From: a virus
Length of the DNA: 25,089 bases
Strand: one strand, 5' to 3'
IMG/VR virus record: IMGVR_UViG_3300002231_000541
Location: 9,773-34,861 of that record
Position numbers and translations under genes: made by a program
The notes under the pieces: model-generated
What the model was told of the DNA's origin: nothing
The model's database searches: none
Seen by the model: the letters and a program-made list of their open reading frames with translations, nothing else
Shown: positions 1-6,913 of the stretch, piece after piece
Layout of the letters: the number at the start of each line of letters is the position of its first letter
Position numbering within the stretch: the stretch's first letter is position 1

Positions 1-392
1 GTCAAAATGGCGGGGTGTTTATTGGTTGTGATAGCCAAATCATTAAGAGTCAGTGCATCTTTTCCACTGTTATCTGCTTACACGGCGCGGATGGTCAGTC
101 TGGTGGGTGTTATTTTTATAAACGTGAAAAATTAAAAAGAAAATCCTTCCCTACAATGTTGACGAGACTATCTAAAGAGGTGGAGAAATCAATAACTATG
201 GGGTATGAAATTTTAGATGCACATCCAGATATTGATATCGAAATTCATATCGATGCAAGCTCTAAAAAAGAGCAAACAACCAACAAGTGGGCAGACATGC
301 TAATGGGGTATGCCAAGGGAGCGGGCTTTAAATGCAAGATTAAGCCTGATGCATGGGCTTCCAATTCCATAGCAGACAAACACTCCAAATGA
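1..392 (+). CDS. YkuK/DUF458-type RNase H-like protein (5' partial)
   Basis: The reading frame is open to the left edge, so the start is outside the window; a GTG at 15 is internal. The visible residues carry the hallmarks of the DUF458 (YkuK) family, which has an RNase H-like fold: IGCDSQ near the beginning (the family has IGTDSQ), then a central HIDASSKK segment and a C-terminal KPDAWASNSIADKHSK block matching the family's KPDSxAAxxVADK ending. The conserved acidic residues (D in CDSQ, D in HIDAS, D in KPD and D in ADK) fit a metal-binding RNase H site. The biochemical role of the family is not well established; nuclease or RNA-processing activity is inference. The stop TGA (390-392) overlaps the next ATG. 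Confidence 0.75.
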   Translation, partial: QNGGVFIGCDSQIIKSQCIFSTVICLHGADGQSGGCYFYKREKLKRKSFPTMLTRLSKEVEKSITMGYEILDAHPDIDIEIHIDASSKKEQTTNKWADMLMGYAKGAGFKCKIKPDAWASNSIADKHSK

Positions 393-637
393 AACTACGA
401 CAAGACGAGCTTCCAATAATAGGCGAAGAATTATTAGATTGCTACGAGGTTGGTGATTTAGTCAAGTTTTGTGGTGATAGCATGCTAGAAATCAAACATG
501 GTATCATCTTGGATATATATAATCTTCCGCTTTCCGAAAGAATGTTTCCTCATGCAACTGTCTATGTGATGGGTCATGATAGGAGAGAACAAATACTCTT
601 GGGAAATTTGACGATTCTTTCTAAAGTTTCAGACTAA
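389..637 (+). CDS. Small phage protein of unknown function (82 aa)
   Basis: The start is taken at ATG 389, which overlaps the upstream TGA as ATGA, so translation is probably coupled; an upstream in-frame start at 353 would overlap the RNase H-like gene needlessly. The product begins MKLRQDELPIIGEELLD and contains a hydrophobic beta-rich middle (YEVGDLVKF, GIILDIY, ATVYVMG) suggestive of a small SH3-like or beta-barrel fold, but no family is recognised. There is no signal peptide or membrane segment. Its pairing with the YkuK-like gene is the only functional context. Confidence 0.6.
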   Translation: MKLRQDELPIIGEELLDCYEVGDLVKFCGDSMLEIKHGIILDIYNLPLSERMFPHATVYVMGHDRREQILLGNLTILSKVSD

Positions 638-693
638 TTATAGTGAAAAACTATCTACGTCGTGATAGTACTAATATTTAGGAAACTTAAAAA

Positions 694-1425
694 ATGAGTA
701 ATTTTGATTTTAAATCAGTGATTAGGGAAAATCTTTATCACGCCAACTACCCCCATGATGATAAAGTTGTCATCACCCTAAATGAAGGGCAAACTTTGCT
801 CATCGAAAGAGAGATTCATGAAGGAATCATGGATATTTTAAGGGGGTATACTAAAGAACAACCAGGCTGGAAAGCGGAACTCGGAAAACAGATCGATGTT
901 TATCTAAATAAAAGCAGCGCCCTCGGACAATCTGAAAAAGTTAAGCTAAGAAATTCTTACCTAAACCACCTAGATGATTTGCCTGATGAATTTTATCAAA
1001 ATACTGGCGCCGTCGCCGATGTGGAAGATTCCTTACAAGCTGCCGCTGCGGGCGATACAGAGACGGCAAATGCGGAAATGGGAAATGCTCTAGATACGGT
1101 AGGTGATTTAGGTAACGCTGATGAGACTCCCACAGAAGAGGTACCCAGAGCCCAAGGGATTACTGCTTGGAGCACCCTTAAGCCTATGTTTGCACAGTAT
1201 CTCGCTGGTAAATCTAGTTCTTTTGCTAAAAAGAGATTACTGGGAGCAGTTAAAGCTGTATTAACTCGCACAGGAGCTAAATTATCTGCACAAGGAGCAG
1301 AAGAAGTATTAGCTATGATGAAGCAAGCATCGACAGTGAGCGAGTCCCAAATTAAAGAAGGTTCCCTGAGAAAACTATTTATAGAATCAGTTAAGGCATA
1401 TATTGAAAATGAAAATAACAAATAA
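694..1425 (+). CDS. Unknown helical, probably virion-associated protein (243 aa)
   Basis: The ATG at 694 is preceded by AGGAAAC at a suitable distance. The 243-residue product is not recognised. It has a charged N-terminal half, an Ala/Glu/Asp/Thr-rich low-complexity linker at about residues 108-150, then a helical C-terminal half with a basic Ala/Lys stretch. Both ends carry short amphipathic helices: the N-terminus has SVIRENLYHA and the C-terminus LRKLFIESVKAYIEN. These resemble helices at the ends of other proteins in the late block (the C-terminus of 6914-9250 and the N-terminus of 9278-10150). The position in a promoter-poor late block suggests a virion or assembly role; this is inference. 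The 3' end overlaps the start of the next gene. Confidence 0.65.
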   Translation: MSNFDFKSVIRENLYHANYPHDDKVVITLNEGQTLLIEREIHEGIMDILRGYTKEQPGWKAELGKQIDVYLNKSSALGQSEKVKLRNSYLNHLDDLPDEFYQNTGAVADVEDSLQAAAAGDTETANAEMGNALDTVGDLGNADETPTEEVPRAQGITAWSTLKPMFAQYLAGKSSSFAKKRLLGAVKAVLTRTGAKLSAQGAEEVLAMMKQASTVSESQIKEGSLRKLFIESVKAYIENENNK

Positions 1426-1876
1426 CTCAAATCGCGATATCTCTGATGTCACAAAAATGCTTGAAAGCTTCTATCCTTTTGCCCAAGAAAGAATGGGATT
1501 TGATAGAGAGCCGTCAATTGTATTTGAATCTGATTTGGAAAATGCGAAGAAGACACTTGGAAAAACTGCTCACTATGAGCCAGCCAGTGGCACCATTACA
1601 GTTTATGTTGATAGTCGACACCCCAAAGATATTATGAGATCTTTTTCTCATGAGCTGGTCCATCATGCACAAAATTGTGATGGGCAGTTTGACGTCCCTA
1701 TGGAAATGGGTGAGGGGTATGCACAAAGAGATGAGCATTTAAGAAAAATGGAAGAAGATGCCTACCTAAGAGGAAATATGACTTTCCGCGATTGGGAAGA
1801 TGGTTATAAAGAACTTGGCGCGCTTCAAGAACAAAGAGAAAGATTATATTATGAATTAACTAGGAGACTTTGGTAA
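1409..1876 (+). CDS. HExxH zinc metallopeptidase-like phage protein (155 aa)
   Basis: ATG 1409 lies inside the 3' end of the preceding gene; a TTG at 1403 is an alternative start two codons earlier. Residues 81-85 read HELVH within SFSHELVHHAQ, the classical zinc-binding HExxH helix with E82 as candidate catalytic base. Downstream, an EEDAYLRG segment at about 115-122 is well placed to give the third zinc ligand, as in compact gluzincins. There is no signal peptide, so the protein acts in the cytoplasm or in the particle. A role in virion maturation or in hydrolysing a host barrier would fit its place among structural genes but is inference. Substrate unknown. The stop overlaps the next ATG as TAATG. 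Confidence 0.75.
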   Translation: MKITNNSNRDISDVTKMLESFYPFAQERMGFDREPSIVFESDLENAKKTLGKTAHYEPASGTITVYVDSRHPKDIMRSFSHELVHHAQNCDGQFDVPMEMGEGYAQRDEHLRKMEEDAYLRGNMTFRDWEDGYKELGALQEQRERLYYELTRRLW

Positions 1877-2091
1877 TGAATCCATTCGGTCCCGGATTAG
1901 AACAACAAAATTACAATAAAGACGAACTCAAGGATAGGTATGGTGCACCGAGGCCAAACATGTTTTTGAACCCTAAAGGGACCGAAGATGAAGCCGCCTA
2001 CTTGGTGGCTAAACAAGACTGGATAAACAATAATCCCGCTCAATATGGTGAAATTTGTGCAGCCAAAGTTGATGTGAATGGTAAATATTAA
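1876..2091 (+). CDS. Small unknown phage protein (71 aa)
   Basis: The start is ATG 1876, sharing its A with the preceding TAA and preceded by AGGAG at about ten bases. The product starts MNPFGPGLEQQNYNKDELK and is polar, rich in Asn, Pro and Tyr, with no transmembrane segment and no recognised domain. It lies between the HExxH peptidase and the first LamG-type protein, so a small structural or assembly role is possible. A clear AAGGAG ribosome site for the next gene begins right after its stop. Confidence 0.6.
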   Translation: MNPFGPGLEQQNYNKDELKDRYGAPRPNMFLNPKGTEDEAAYLVAKQDWINNNPAQYGEICAAKVDVNGKY

Positions 2092-2104
2092 GGAGAAATA
2101 AATA

Positions 2105-2815
2105 ATGGCAGTTAAATGGTCATGGGCTTTCGGGGCTGAAACGCCTCAAGATTTAGAAAACGCAGGGTGGACAGTTCCTACCAAGGACCCTCTGTATCTC
2201 ACTTCGTCTGCAACTAGGACATATACTTATCCTGGTTCCCCTGCAAGGCGATCATTGAACATATATCGAGATACAATCGTAGCGGCGCCCGCTGGGTCCG
2301 TTGCCGCAGAAGGTTGGGTAGGTGTTGCTTTTTATTGTGACGATACATTCGACAGTTGGTATCGAAGCAGACATATCATTAGTGTAGAAGATGAGAACGG
2401 AAAAGCCATTTCGGTTTATTGCGCCACGGACAACACTCAAACTATCAGTTTGTTTGTGGGAGACACCCCGGACCCTTCGGGAAGTTATGTGGTCTCTCCG
2501 AATGACTGGCATTATATTGCTCTTCAATATTCGATGACCTCCTCTACATGGTCTGGTCGTTGGTATTTAGATGGAGTAGCTATGGGATCCCTTACTACCG
2601 ATGCATCTGAAGATCCGGCGACCGAAGACCAGCTGAAACTGAGTATAGCAGGTATGAGTAATGCCGGTCGGTTGGGTACATGGTATGGACAGATTGTAAC
2701 ATGGGACGATAAACTCACCCGATCCAGGACAGGTATCCAGGTATGTCACAAGAATTCAACCTGGGAAAGATACTGGAGCTGCTGGTACGTGGGTACCTTC
2801 TGTTGGAACCGATGA
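2105..2815 (+). CDS. LamG/concanavalin-like virion protein, 5' part (frame broken)
   Basis: A strong AAGGAG precedes ATG 2105. The first ~205 residues form a jelly-roll lectin-like (LamG/ConA) domain with typical late strands: NDWHYIALQYS, RWYLDGVAMG and YGQIVTWDDKLT. After about 2722 the frame turns into an unlikely Trp/Cys-rich tail and stops at 2815. Reading one base later from about 2723 gives the sensible continuation DPGQVSRYVTRI... to SVGTDDFA, and a second one-base shift near 2824 leads into the next open segment (to 3168). The intact protein would be about 354 residues. Such domains in phages occur in tail, fibre or decoration proteins that bind glycans; the exact role is inference. 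The breaks are either sequence errors (short C and T runs) or real lesions. Confidence 0.7.
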   Translation: MAVKWSWAFGAETPQDLENAGWTVPTKDPLYLTSSATRTYTYPGSPARRSLNIYRDTIVAAPAGSVAAEGWVGVAFYCDDTFDSWYRSRHIISVEDENGKAISVYCATDNTQTISLFVGDTPDPSGSYVVSPNDWHYIALQYSMTSSTWSGRWYLDGVAMGSLTTDASEDPATEDQLKLSIAGMSNAGRLGTWYGQIVTWDDKLTRSRTGIQVCHKNSTWERYWSCWYVGTFCWNR

Positions 2816-3168
2816 TTTTGCTTGTATTAAGCGGAACAATGGTAACTGGAACTTATGTTCAGAATACTGCTGCTCTTGTCGGCCAATATTTAACCTGCCA
2901 AATCAGCGCCTCTGCAGGATTACAAATCTTAAATCAGCTAGGCACCACTCCAGCGAACATCAACGGAGTGACTGTTCACGGCCTTGTTTCAGGCTCTGGC
3001 CCATATGGCAAAGTCGCCCTAGGAGACAACAACGCTGATTGGTCTAGAGGGTCAGCTGTTTTGCCAACCATAGCAGACCCCAAATATGCATATGCCACAG
3101 CTGCAACTGCATCTGGAGGTGCTTGGGCAGGTACAAGCACTGTTTATTTAAAATATGAGGTAAGTTAG
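2743..3168 (+). CDS. LamG-type virion protein, 3' part (continuation after frame breaks)
   Basis: This open segment has an ATG at 2743, but only the part from about 2824 onward looks genuine (LSGTMVTGTYVQNTAALVG...). It continues the protein that begins at 2105 after two one-base shifts; the bridging stretch, about 2723-2823, is read in the third frame. The C-terminal ~115 residues are Gly/Ala/Thr/Ser-rich and beta-like, ending with STVYLKYEVS, consistent with an Ig-like or fibre-type end domain. There is no independent ribosome site for a separate start here. The next LamG protein starts three bases after the stop. Confidence 0.55.
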   Translation: MSQEFNLGKILELLVRGYLLLEPMILLVLSGTMVTGTYVQNTAALVGQYLTCQISASAGLQILNQLGTTPANINGVTVHGLVSGSGPYGKVALGDNNADWSRGSAVLPTIADPKYAYATAATASGGAWAGTSTVYLKYEVS

Positions 3169-3171
3169 ATT

Positions 3172-5871
3172 ATGGCTACTTTTGCCGATGGATTAGTCGC
3201 CTATTATCCGTGTGGCTCCCCCTATGACAAGTGGGACCGATTCGATGTGTCGTTCAATAATGTGACTCCCGACTTTCTGGGCCCTATTAGTAGAAGCTGG
3301 GAGTATGGAGGCACTACTTCAACCGCCACTCTCCCTGTTGAAATTCCGAACTCAAGCGGTGTATATACCATATCTTTGTGGTTTCGGCAGCTAAGGCCAA
3401 ACTTCAGAACTGCCATTACTGATGCGGGTGGTGCCAATGATACACCCATTCGAATTAATGGTGTAGGAAATGATATCGGAGTCCGCCAAGGTGGAGTATT
3501 CTATGGCACTGGATATAATCCCTCTGGGTTCGTAGGATCTACTTCGTGGAATCACCTCGTCGTCACATCTGATGGGACGGGTAATGTAGAATTTTATATC
3601 AACGGTGCTCCGGTTGGTACCGCAGCAGCTCCAGCTCCCCTAACTAATAACTGGATAGCTATCGGAAACCAAGCTGCAGCAAACCGTTATTTCGCTGAAG
3701 CGCTTGCCGAAATTGCTTTCTGGGATCGTGCTCTGACTGCTTCTGAAGTTAACACAATATATGATACCAACGCTGCGAAGCAAACGCTTGAAAGATTGTT
3801 GGAGCCCCAATTTGCACTTCCGGGCAGCAAAAGAGATTCAGAGTGGATAAATATGAGCAGTAATGCTTTCCTTTATCATATGAATGATGTAGCCACCGGA
3901 AATAGTGCTTATGATGATTCTGGAAATGGATATACGGGAACTGGCTCAAATGTAACTAATATTTCTAGCCCTGTAAAATTACACAGTGGGTCATACGTTC
4001 CTCCTGGGACCATTTTTTCTTCTGCCTCTTATTTCAATGGTACTAACGCATATATTGATACGAATCGCACGCCTGGTGCAATGGGCATGGATGGGAATAA
4101 CTCTCGATCCATGGTTTTCTGGGCTTCTTCTTCGGCGTGGCTAAATGATAAAATATTATTCACTATGGGGCTCAATTCTAGTGGACAAGATTTTAGTTTA
4201 GTAACCAAAACCACAAATAGAATCAGTCTCAATACTTGGGGCGCTGATGCTTACTGGAATATTCCTTCTTCTCCTCTAGGGTGGAATCACTATGGTATCA
4301 CCTATGATAGCTCTTCTTATGCTGCCACATTTTATTTTAATGGGGCTCCTGTTGGTATTTGGTATTTTGGATCAGGGAGAAACACTTCAAATGCCAATAA
4401 CATGAGAATTGGCGGACCCAATTATCAATGGGATTACTTTACAGGCGCGATTCAAGAATTTGCAGCGTTTTCTGGCAGTGTCCTAACAGACGCCAACGTT
4501 CTATCCATATATAATAATCAAGTAGCCAACTTTCAACCTATTAGTGGATCCGCCACTCTTTCTAACCTATTTGTCTCACTTGTTCACGATGGCCCACCTA
4601 CGATTAACGTAGACTCCCTTTTTGCATCAGTAGTGCATGATGGGCCCGCTACTGTGAGTCTTGACTCTTTATTTGGGTCGGTGGTTCATGGAAAGGGCGC
4701 TTTTAACGTCCCTGATATTACCGGAAGTGTAGCACTCACAGCGTCTTTTGATGCAACCCCTCAAGGCTTACCTTCTGGCTCTACTGCGTATCAATGGAGT
4801 TGGGCTTCTGTTCCTACGGGAAGCTCAATTGCCAATGATCGCGAAAATCTACCCAACAGCGGAAGCACCTATCCAGTCTCCGGTAATAAACTGTTGTGGC
4901 ACTTTGACACACAGAATACAACCACCACACAAGTTGGATCAATTGGTTTGCGAGACACTTTTGGTGATGGGTGGCATGGAAATAACTTTATAACAGTTAA
5001 TGTCAATGGCGCACCAGCATTGACCAACATAACTTTAGGAGCAGGTAGTGGGCCTGAATGGTTTGATTTTACAGCCGCTGATGGCGATAGCGTTGAAGTA
5101 TTATACACGCCAGGATCTTTCCCTACAGAATGCTTTTATACTCTTAATAGTGGATCACAGGGAAGCGGAGTGGACTTTTATACATCACCCACCAATCCGA
5201 CTGTTCCTTATAACTTTACTGCCAGTGGCTTCCTAACCGCATCTTCTCTATCCACTCCAGACTCCAGTGGGCAAGGCAATACGGGAACAGTTTCTTCGGG
5301 ATCTACTCTTGTTACTTCTAAATATGTAGGCACTCATGCTTATTTCTTAGATGGCGTGAGCGGCAGCATTACCGGACCCAAGCCTTCAATTCTAGGTATA
5401 GATGGAGGCAATAGTCGCTCAATCTCTTTCTGGGCCTCTGCTTCAGCTTGGCAAGATTACGGCATTATATTCAGTATGGGAACAAACGCTACTAATCAAG
5501 ACTGGACCCTTACTCAAAATACTCCAAATAATTTAAGATTATCCAACTGGTCCGGCCCAAGTGATTTAATAGTGACAGCAGGATCCCTTGTTGGCTGGAA
5601 TCATTATTTTGCCATCTATGACTCATCTAATCTTACTGCGTATTTGTACCAAAATAATCAACTGCTAGGAACCAAGACGCAAGTACAAAACACCAGTGAC
5701 GCGAGCAACCTAACTATAGGTAAAGGTACGGCCGGCTGGCTTGCAGCGCCGAGATTTAGTGGATCTATCGATGAATTTGCGGTGTGGAATCGCGCGCTGT
5801 CTGAATGCGAAAGAAATACTATATACGGATTTCTACTAGACAGGATCCAATATCGCAGCTCAAGGAAGTAG
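3172..5871 (+). CDS. Giant multi-LamG tail/fibre-type protein with nested domains (899 aa before frame break)
   Basis: Three LamG/ConA-like modules are visible: residues ~5-200 (SWNHLVVTSDGTG, EIAFWDRALTASEV), ~230-450 (DDSGNGYTGTG, WNHYGITYDSS) and ~573-885 (DSSGQGNTGT, GWNHYFAIYDSS, DEFAVWNRALSECE). Residues 464-514 hold three 17-residue repeats of the type DSLFxSVVHDGPxTVxx. From ~516 an Ig/PKD-like domain starts (GSVALTASFDATPQG, AYQWSWASVP) and is interrupted by LamG3, which is itself interrupted at ~585-690 by a domain of the DTFGDGW...VNVNG type. The Ig-like domain resumes after a frame break near 5850 (see 5852-6343), so the intact product would be about 1057 residues. LamG modules usually bind carbohydrate, so a receptor-binding or virion-surface role is likely but inferred. 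The ATG lies three bases after the upstream stop. Confidence 0.75.
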   Translation: MATFADGLVAYYPCGSPYDKWDRFDVSFNNVTPDFLGPISRSWEYGGTTSTATLPVEIPNSSGVYTISLWFRQLRPNFRTAITDAGGANDTPIRINGVGNDIGVRQGGVFYGTGYNPSGFVGSTSWNHLVVTSDGTGNVEFYINGAPVGTAAAPAPLTNNWIAIGNQAAANRYFAEALAEIAFWDRALTASEVNTIYDTNAAKQTLERLLEPQFALPGSKRDSEWINMSSNAFLYHMNDVATGNSAYDDSGNGYTGTGSNVTNISSPVKLHSGSYVPPGTIFSSASYFNGTNAYIDTNRTPGAMGMDGNNSRSMVFWASSSAWLNDKILFTMGLNSSGQDFSLVTKTTNRISLNTWGADAYWNIPSSPLGWNHYGITYDSSSYAATFYFNGAPVGIWYFGSGRNTSNANNMRIGGPNYQWDYFTGAIQEFAAFSGSVLTDANVLSIYNNQVANFQPISGSATLSNLFVSLVHDGPPTINVDSLFASVVHDGPATVSLDSLFGSVVHGKGAFNVPDITGSVALTASFDATPQGLPSGSTAYQWSWASVPTGSSIANDRENLPNSGSTYPVSGNKLLWHFDTQNTTTTQVGSIGLRDTFGDGWHGNNFITVNVNGAPALTNITLGAGSGPEWFDFTAADGDSVEVLYTPGSFPTECFYTLNSGSQGSGVDFYTSPTNPTVPYNFTASGFLTASSLSTPDSSGQGNTGTVSSGSTLVTSKYVGTHAYFLDGVSGSITGPKPSILGIDGGNSRSISFWASASAWQDYGIIFSMGTNATNQDWTLTQNTPNNLRLSNWSGPSDLIVTAGSLVGWNHYFAIYDSSNLTAYLYQNNQLLGTKTQVQNTSDASNLTIGKGTAGWLAAPRFSGSIDEFAVWNRALSECERNTIYGFLLDRIQYRSSRK
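4561..4713 (+). repeat. Three tandem 51-base coding repeats (17 residues each)
   Basis: Within the giant LamG protein, residues 464-514 repeat a 17-residue unit three times: SNLFVSLVHDGPPTINV, DSLFASVVHDGPATVSL and DSLFGSVVHGKGAFNVP. The DNA copies have diverged, so this is an old protein repeat rather than a recent slippage. It sits as a linker between LamG2 and the Ig-like domain. Confidence 0.7.
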
Positions 5872-6343
5872 TCCAAATCTCCTAGAACAGTTCTCGTTCG
5901 TTCCCGATGTTACAGGATCCTATGTTATAGACCTAGAGATTGTCGACCACAGCAATTGCACCAGCTTGACAGGAAGTGTTACAGCTTCGATTGGGCCCAC
6001 TCCTCCTACGGACTGTGCTGGAGTTATCGGGGGTTCGGCATATGTAAACTCTTGTGGGTGGTGCGTTGGCGGAACTACTGGTCGACATGCCACATACGGA
6101 CAATTTGTTTGCCCCGATGGAGCAACTATTTGTAGTTCATCGAGTGGCGGTGTTCCTACTGGGTCATGTGCCGGCGCAGTGATCACTGGAAGTGGTGACG
6201 ATTTATTAGTAACCAGCAAATATGGCCTGCAGTATTCAAAGAAGGCTACAGAACAGCGCTTTCGTAGGGTTGCGCAAATTCCATTTGTATTAAGTTCTAA
6301 GAGTTTTTTATCGATTCGCAAAAAATCAGATGACGAATTTTAA
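5852..6343 (+). CDS. 3' part of the giant LamG protein: Ig-like end plus Cys-rich tail
   Basis: Reading one frame on from the 899-residue segment gives IAAQGSSPNLLEQFSF followed by VPDVTGSYVIDLEIVD, the missing last strands of the Ig/PKD-like domain that LamG3 interrupts, so a single frame shift near 5845-5852 separates the two parts. After GSVTASIGPTPPT comes a cysteine-rich segment with CAGVIGGSAYVNSCGWCVGG and further Cys pairs, resembling the Cys/Gly repeat seen in surface proteins of marine bacteria. The last ~50 residues are basic (KKATEQRFRRVAQ, SIRKKSDDEF). There is no ribosome site; an internal start such as TTG 5966 is not convincing. The stop lies ahead of an A/T-rich gap with a new AAGGAG. 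Confidence 0.6.
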   Translation: MAAQGSSPNLLEQFSFVPDVTGSYVIDLEIVDHSNCTSLTGSVTASIGPTPPTDCAGVIGGSAYVNSCGWCVGGTTGRHATYGQFVCPDGATICSSSSGGVPTGSCAGAVITGSGDDLLVTSKYGLQYSKKATEQRFRRVAQIPFVLSSKSFLSIRKKSDDEF

Positions 6344-6392
6344 TAATAATAGAAAAATTTAAACTATTTATTATATCGAAGGAGACTTTACC

Positions 6393-6635
6393 ATGGGTAA
6401 GAGATATAAAAGATTTATTTTACCAGCTCGGAAAAAAGCTGAAGCTGAAGCAAAAGAAAAGGCAGCCAAAAAGGCAGCCGATGCCAAGGCGCGCGCCGAA
6501 GCTGCACGAAAGGCAGAGGCGGAAGCCGAAAGGCGCCGCGCGGAGGAGAAAGCTCGTAAAGATGCTGAAGCTGAAGCTAAGCGCAAGTCCTCCTCTAAAT
6601 CCAACAACAAAAGATCTAAGAAAAAAGAGGAATAA
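6393..6635 (+). CDS. Lys/Ala/Glu-rich coiled-coil small protein (80 aa)
   Basis: A good AAGGAG lies about eight bases before ATG 6393. After the short start MGKRYKRFILPARKKAEAEA the protein is almost wholly Ala, Lys, Glu and Arg in heptad-like order, then a Ser/Lys tail (SSSKSNNKRSKKKEE). It is predicted to be one long charged helix or coiled coil, similar in composition to TolA linkers, and it could bind nucleic acid or act as an assembly rod. Composition alone does not define a family. The preceding gap (6344-6392) is A/T-rich and may hold a promoter, but no consensus was found. The next gene starts five bases after the stop. Confidence 0.6.
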   Translation: MGKRYKRFILPARKKAEAEAKEKAAKKAADAKARAEAARKAEAEAERRRAEEKARKDAEAEAKRKSSSKSNNKRSKKKEE

Positions 6636-6639
6636 CCAA

Positions 6640-6909
6640 ATGGACTTCAACAAGATGACTAGAGACTTTCTTCTAGGCGAGGCTCGTCAAACTACTTCGG
6701 GGATGTCTCGATTGCGGGCCATAAAAGAAGCCCTAGAGAGCTTAAAACCCAGAACCATAAAAGAAAGACAAAGAATTGAAATTGCTCACGAAAACTTGGC
6801 ACACATTCGACGAAGTTATCGAAAACTAGAAGAACAAAATAATGCGCTCCTAGAAGAAAATAATCACTTGACAGAAAAGTTGCAATTATTAGAAGAAGAA
6901 AAGGAATAA
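6640..6909 (+). CDS. Small coiled-coil phage protein (89 aa)
   Basis: ATG 6640 follows a GAGGA ribosome site in the tail of the preceding gene. The product begins MDFNKMTRDFLLGEARQ and continues with basic helices, then a leucine-zipper-like C-terminus with Leu, Asn and Glu at heptad spacing (YRKLEEQNNALLEENNH, LTEKLQLLEEE). It is likely to form a dimeric or oligomeric coiled coil. No family is recognised; position next to virion genes suggests a structural, scaffold or chaperone role. It is followed after four bases by the ligase-like fusion gene, so the two are probably co-translated. Confidence 0.6.
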   Translation: MDFNKMTRDFLLGEARQTTSGMSRLRAIKEALESLKPRTIKERQRIEIAHENLAHIRRSYRKLEEQNNALLEENNHLTEKLQLLEEEKE

Positions 6910-6913
6910 TAAG

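Noticed and set aside
996-1430. 144-codon open frame on the - strand
   Set aside because: It is the reverse of the 694-1425 gene, with no ribosome site and no family resemblance; all other long - strand frames are likewise shadows of + strand genes.
5845-5856. Programmed frameshift in the giant LamG protein
   Set aside because: No recognisable slippery site with rare codon or stop at the shift point, and similar breaks occur in unrelated enzymes nearby, which fits sequence errors better.
6371-6653. Overlapping - strand frames opposite the Lys/Ala-rich protein (Ala/Ser- and Phe/Ser-rich)
   Set aside because: They are artefacts of the low-complexity GCN/AAR codon pattern of the + strand gene.
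6868-6895. TTGACA in the coiled-coil gene
   Set aside because: It encodes LTEKLQ in a clear reading frame and has no -10 box at 16-18 bases.
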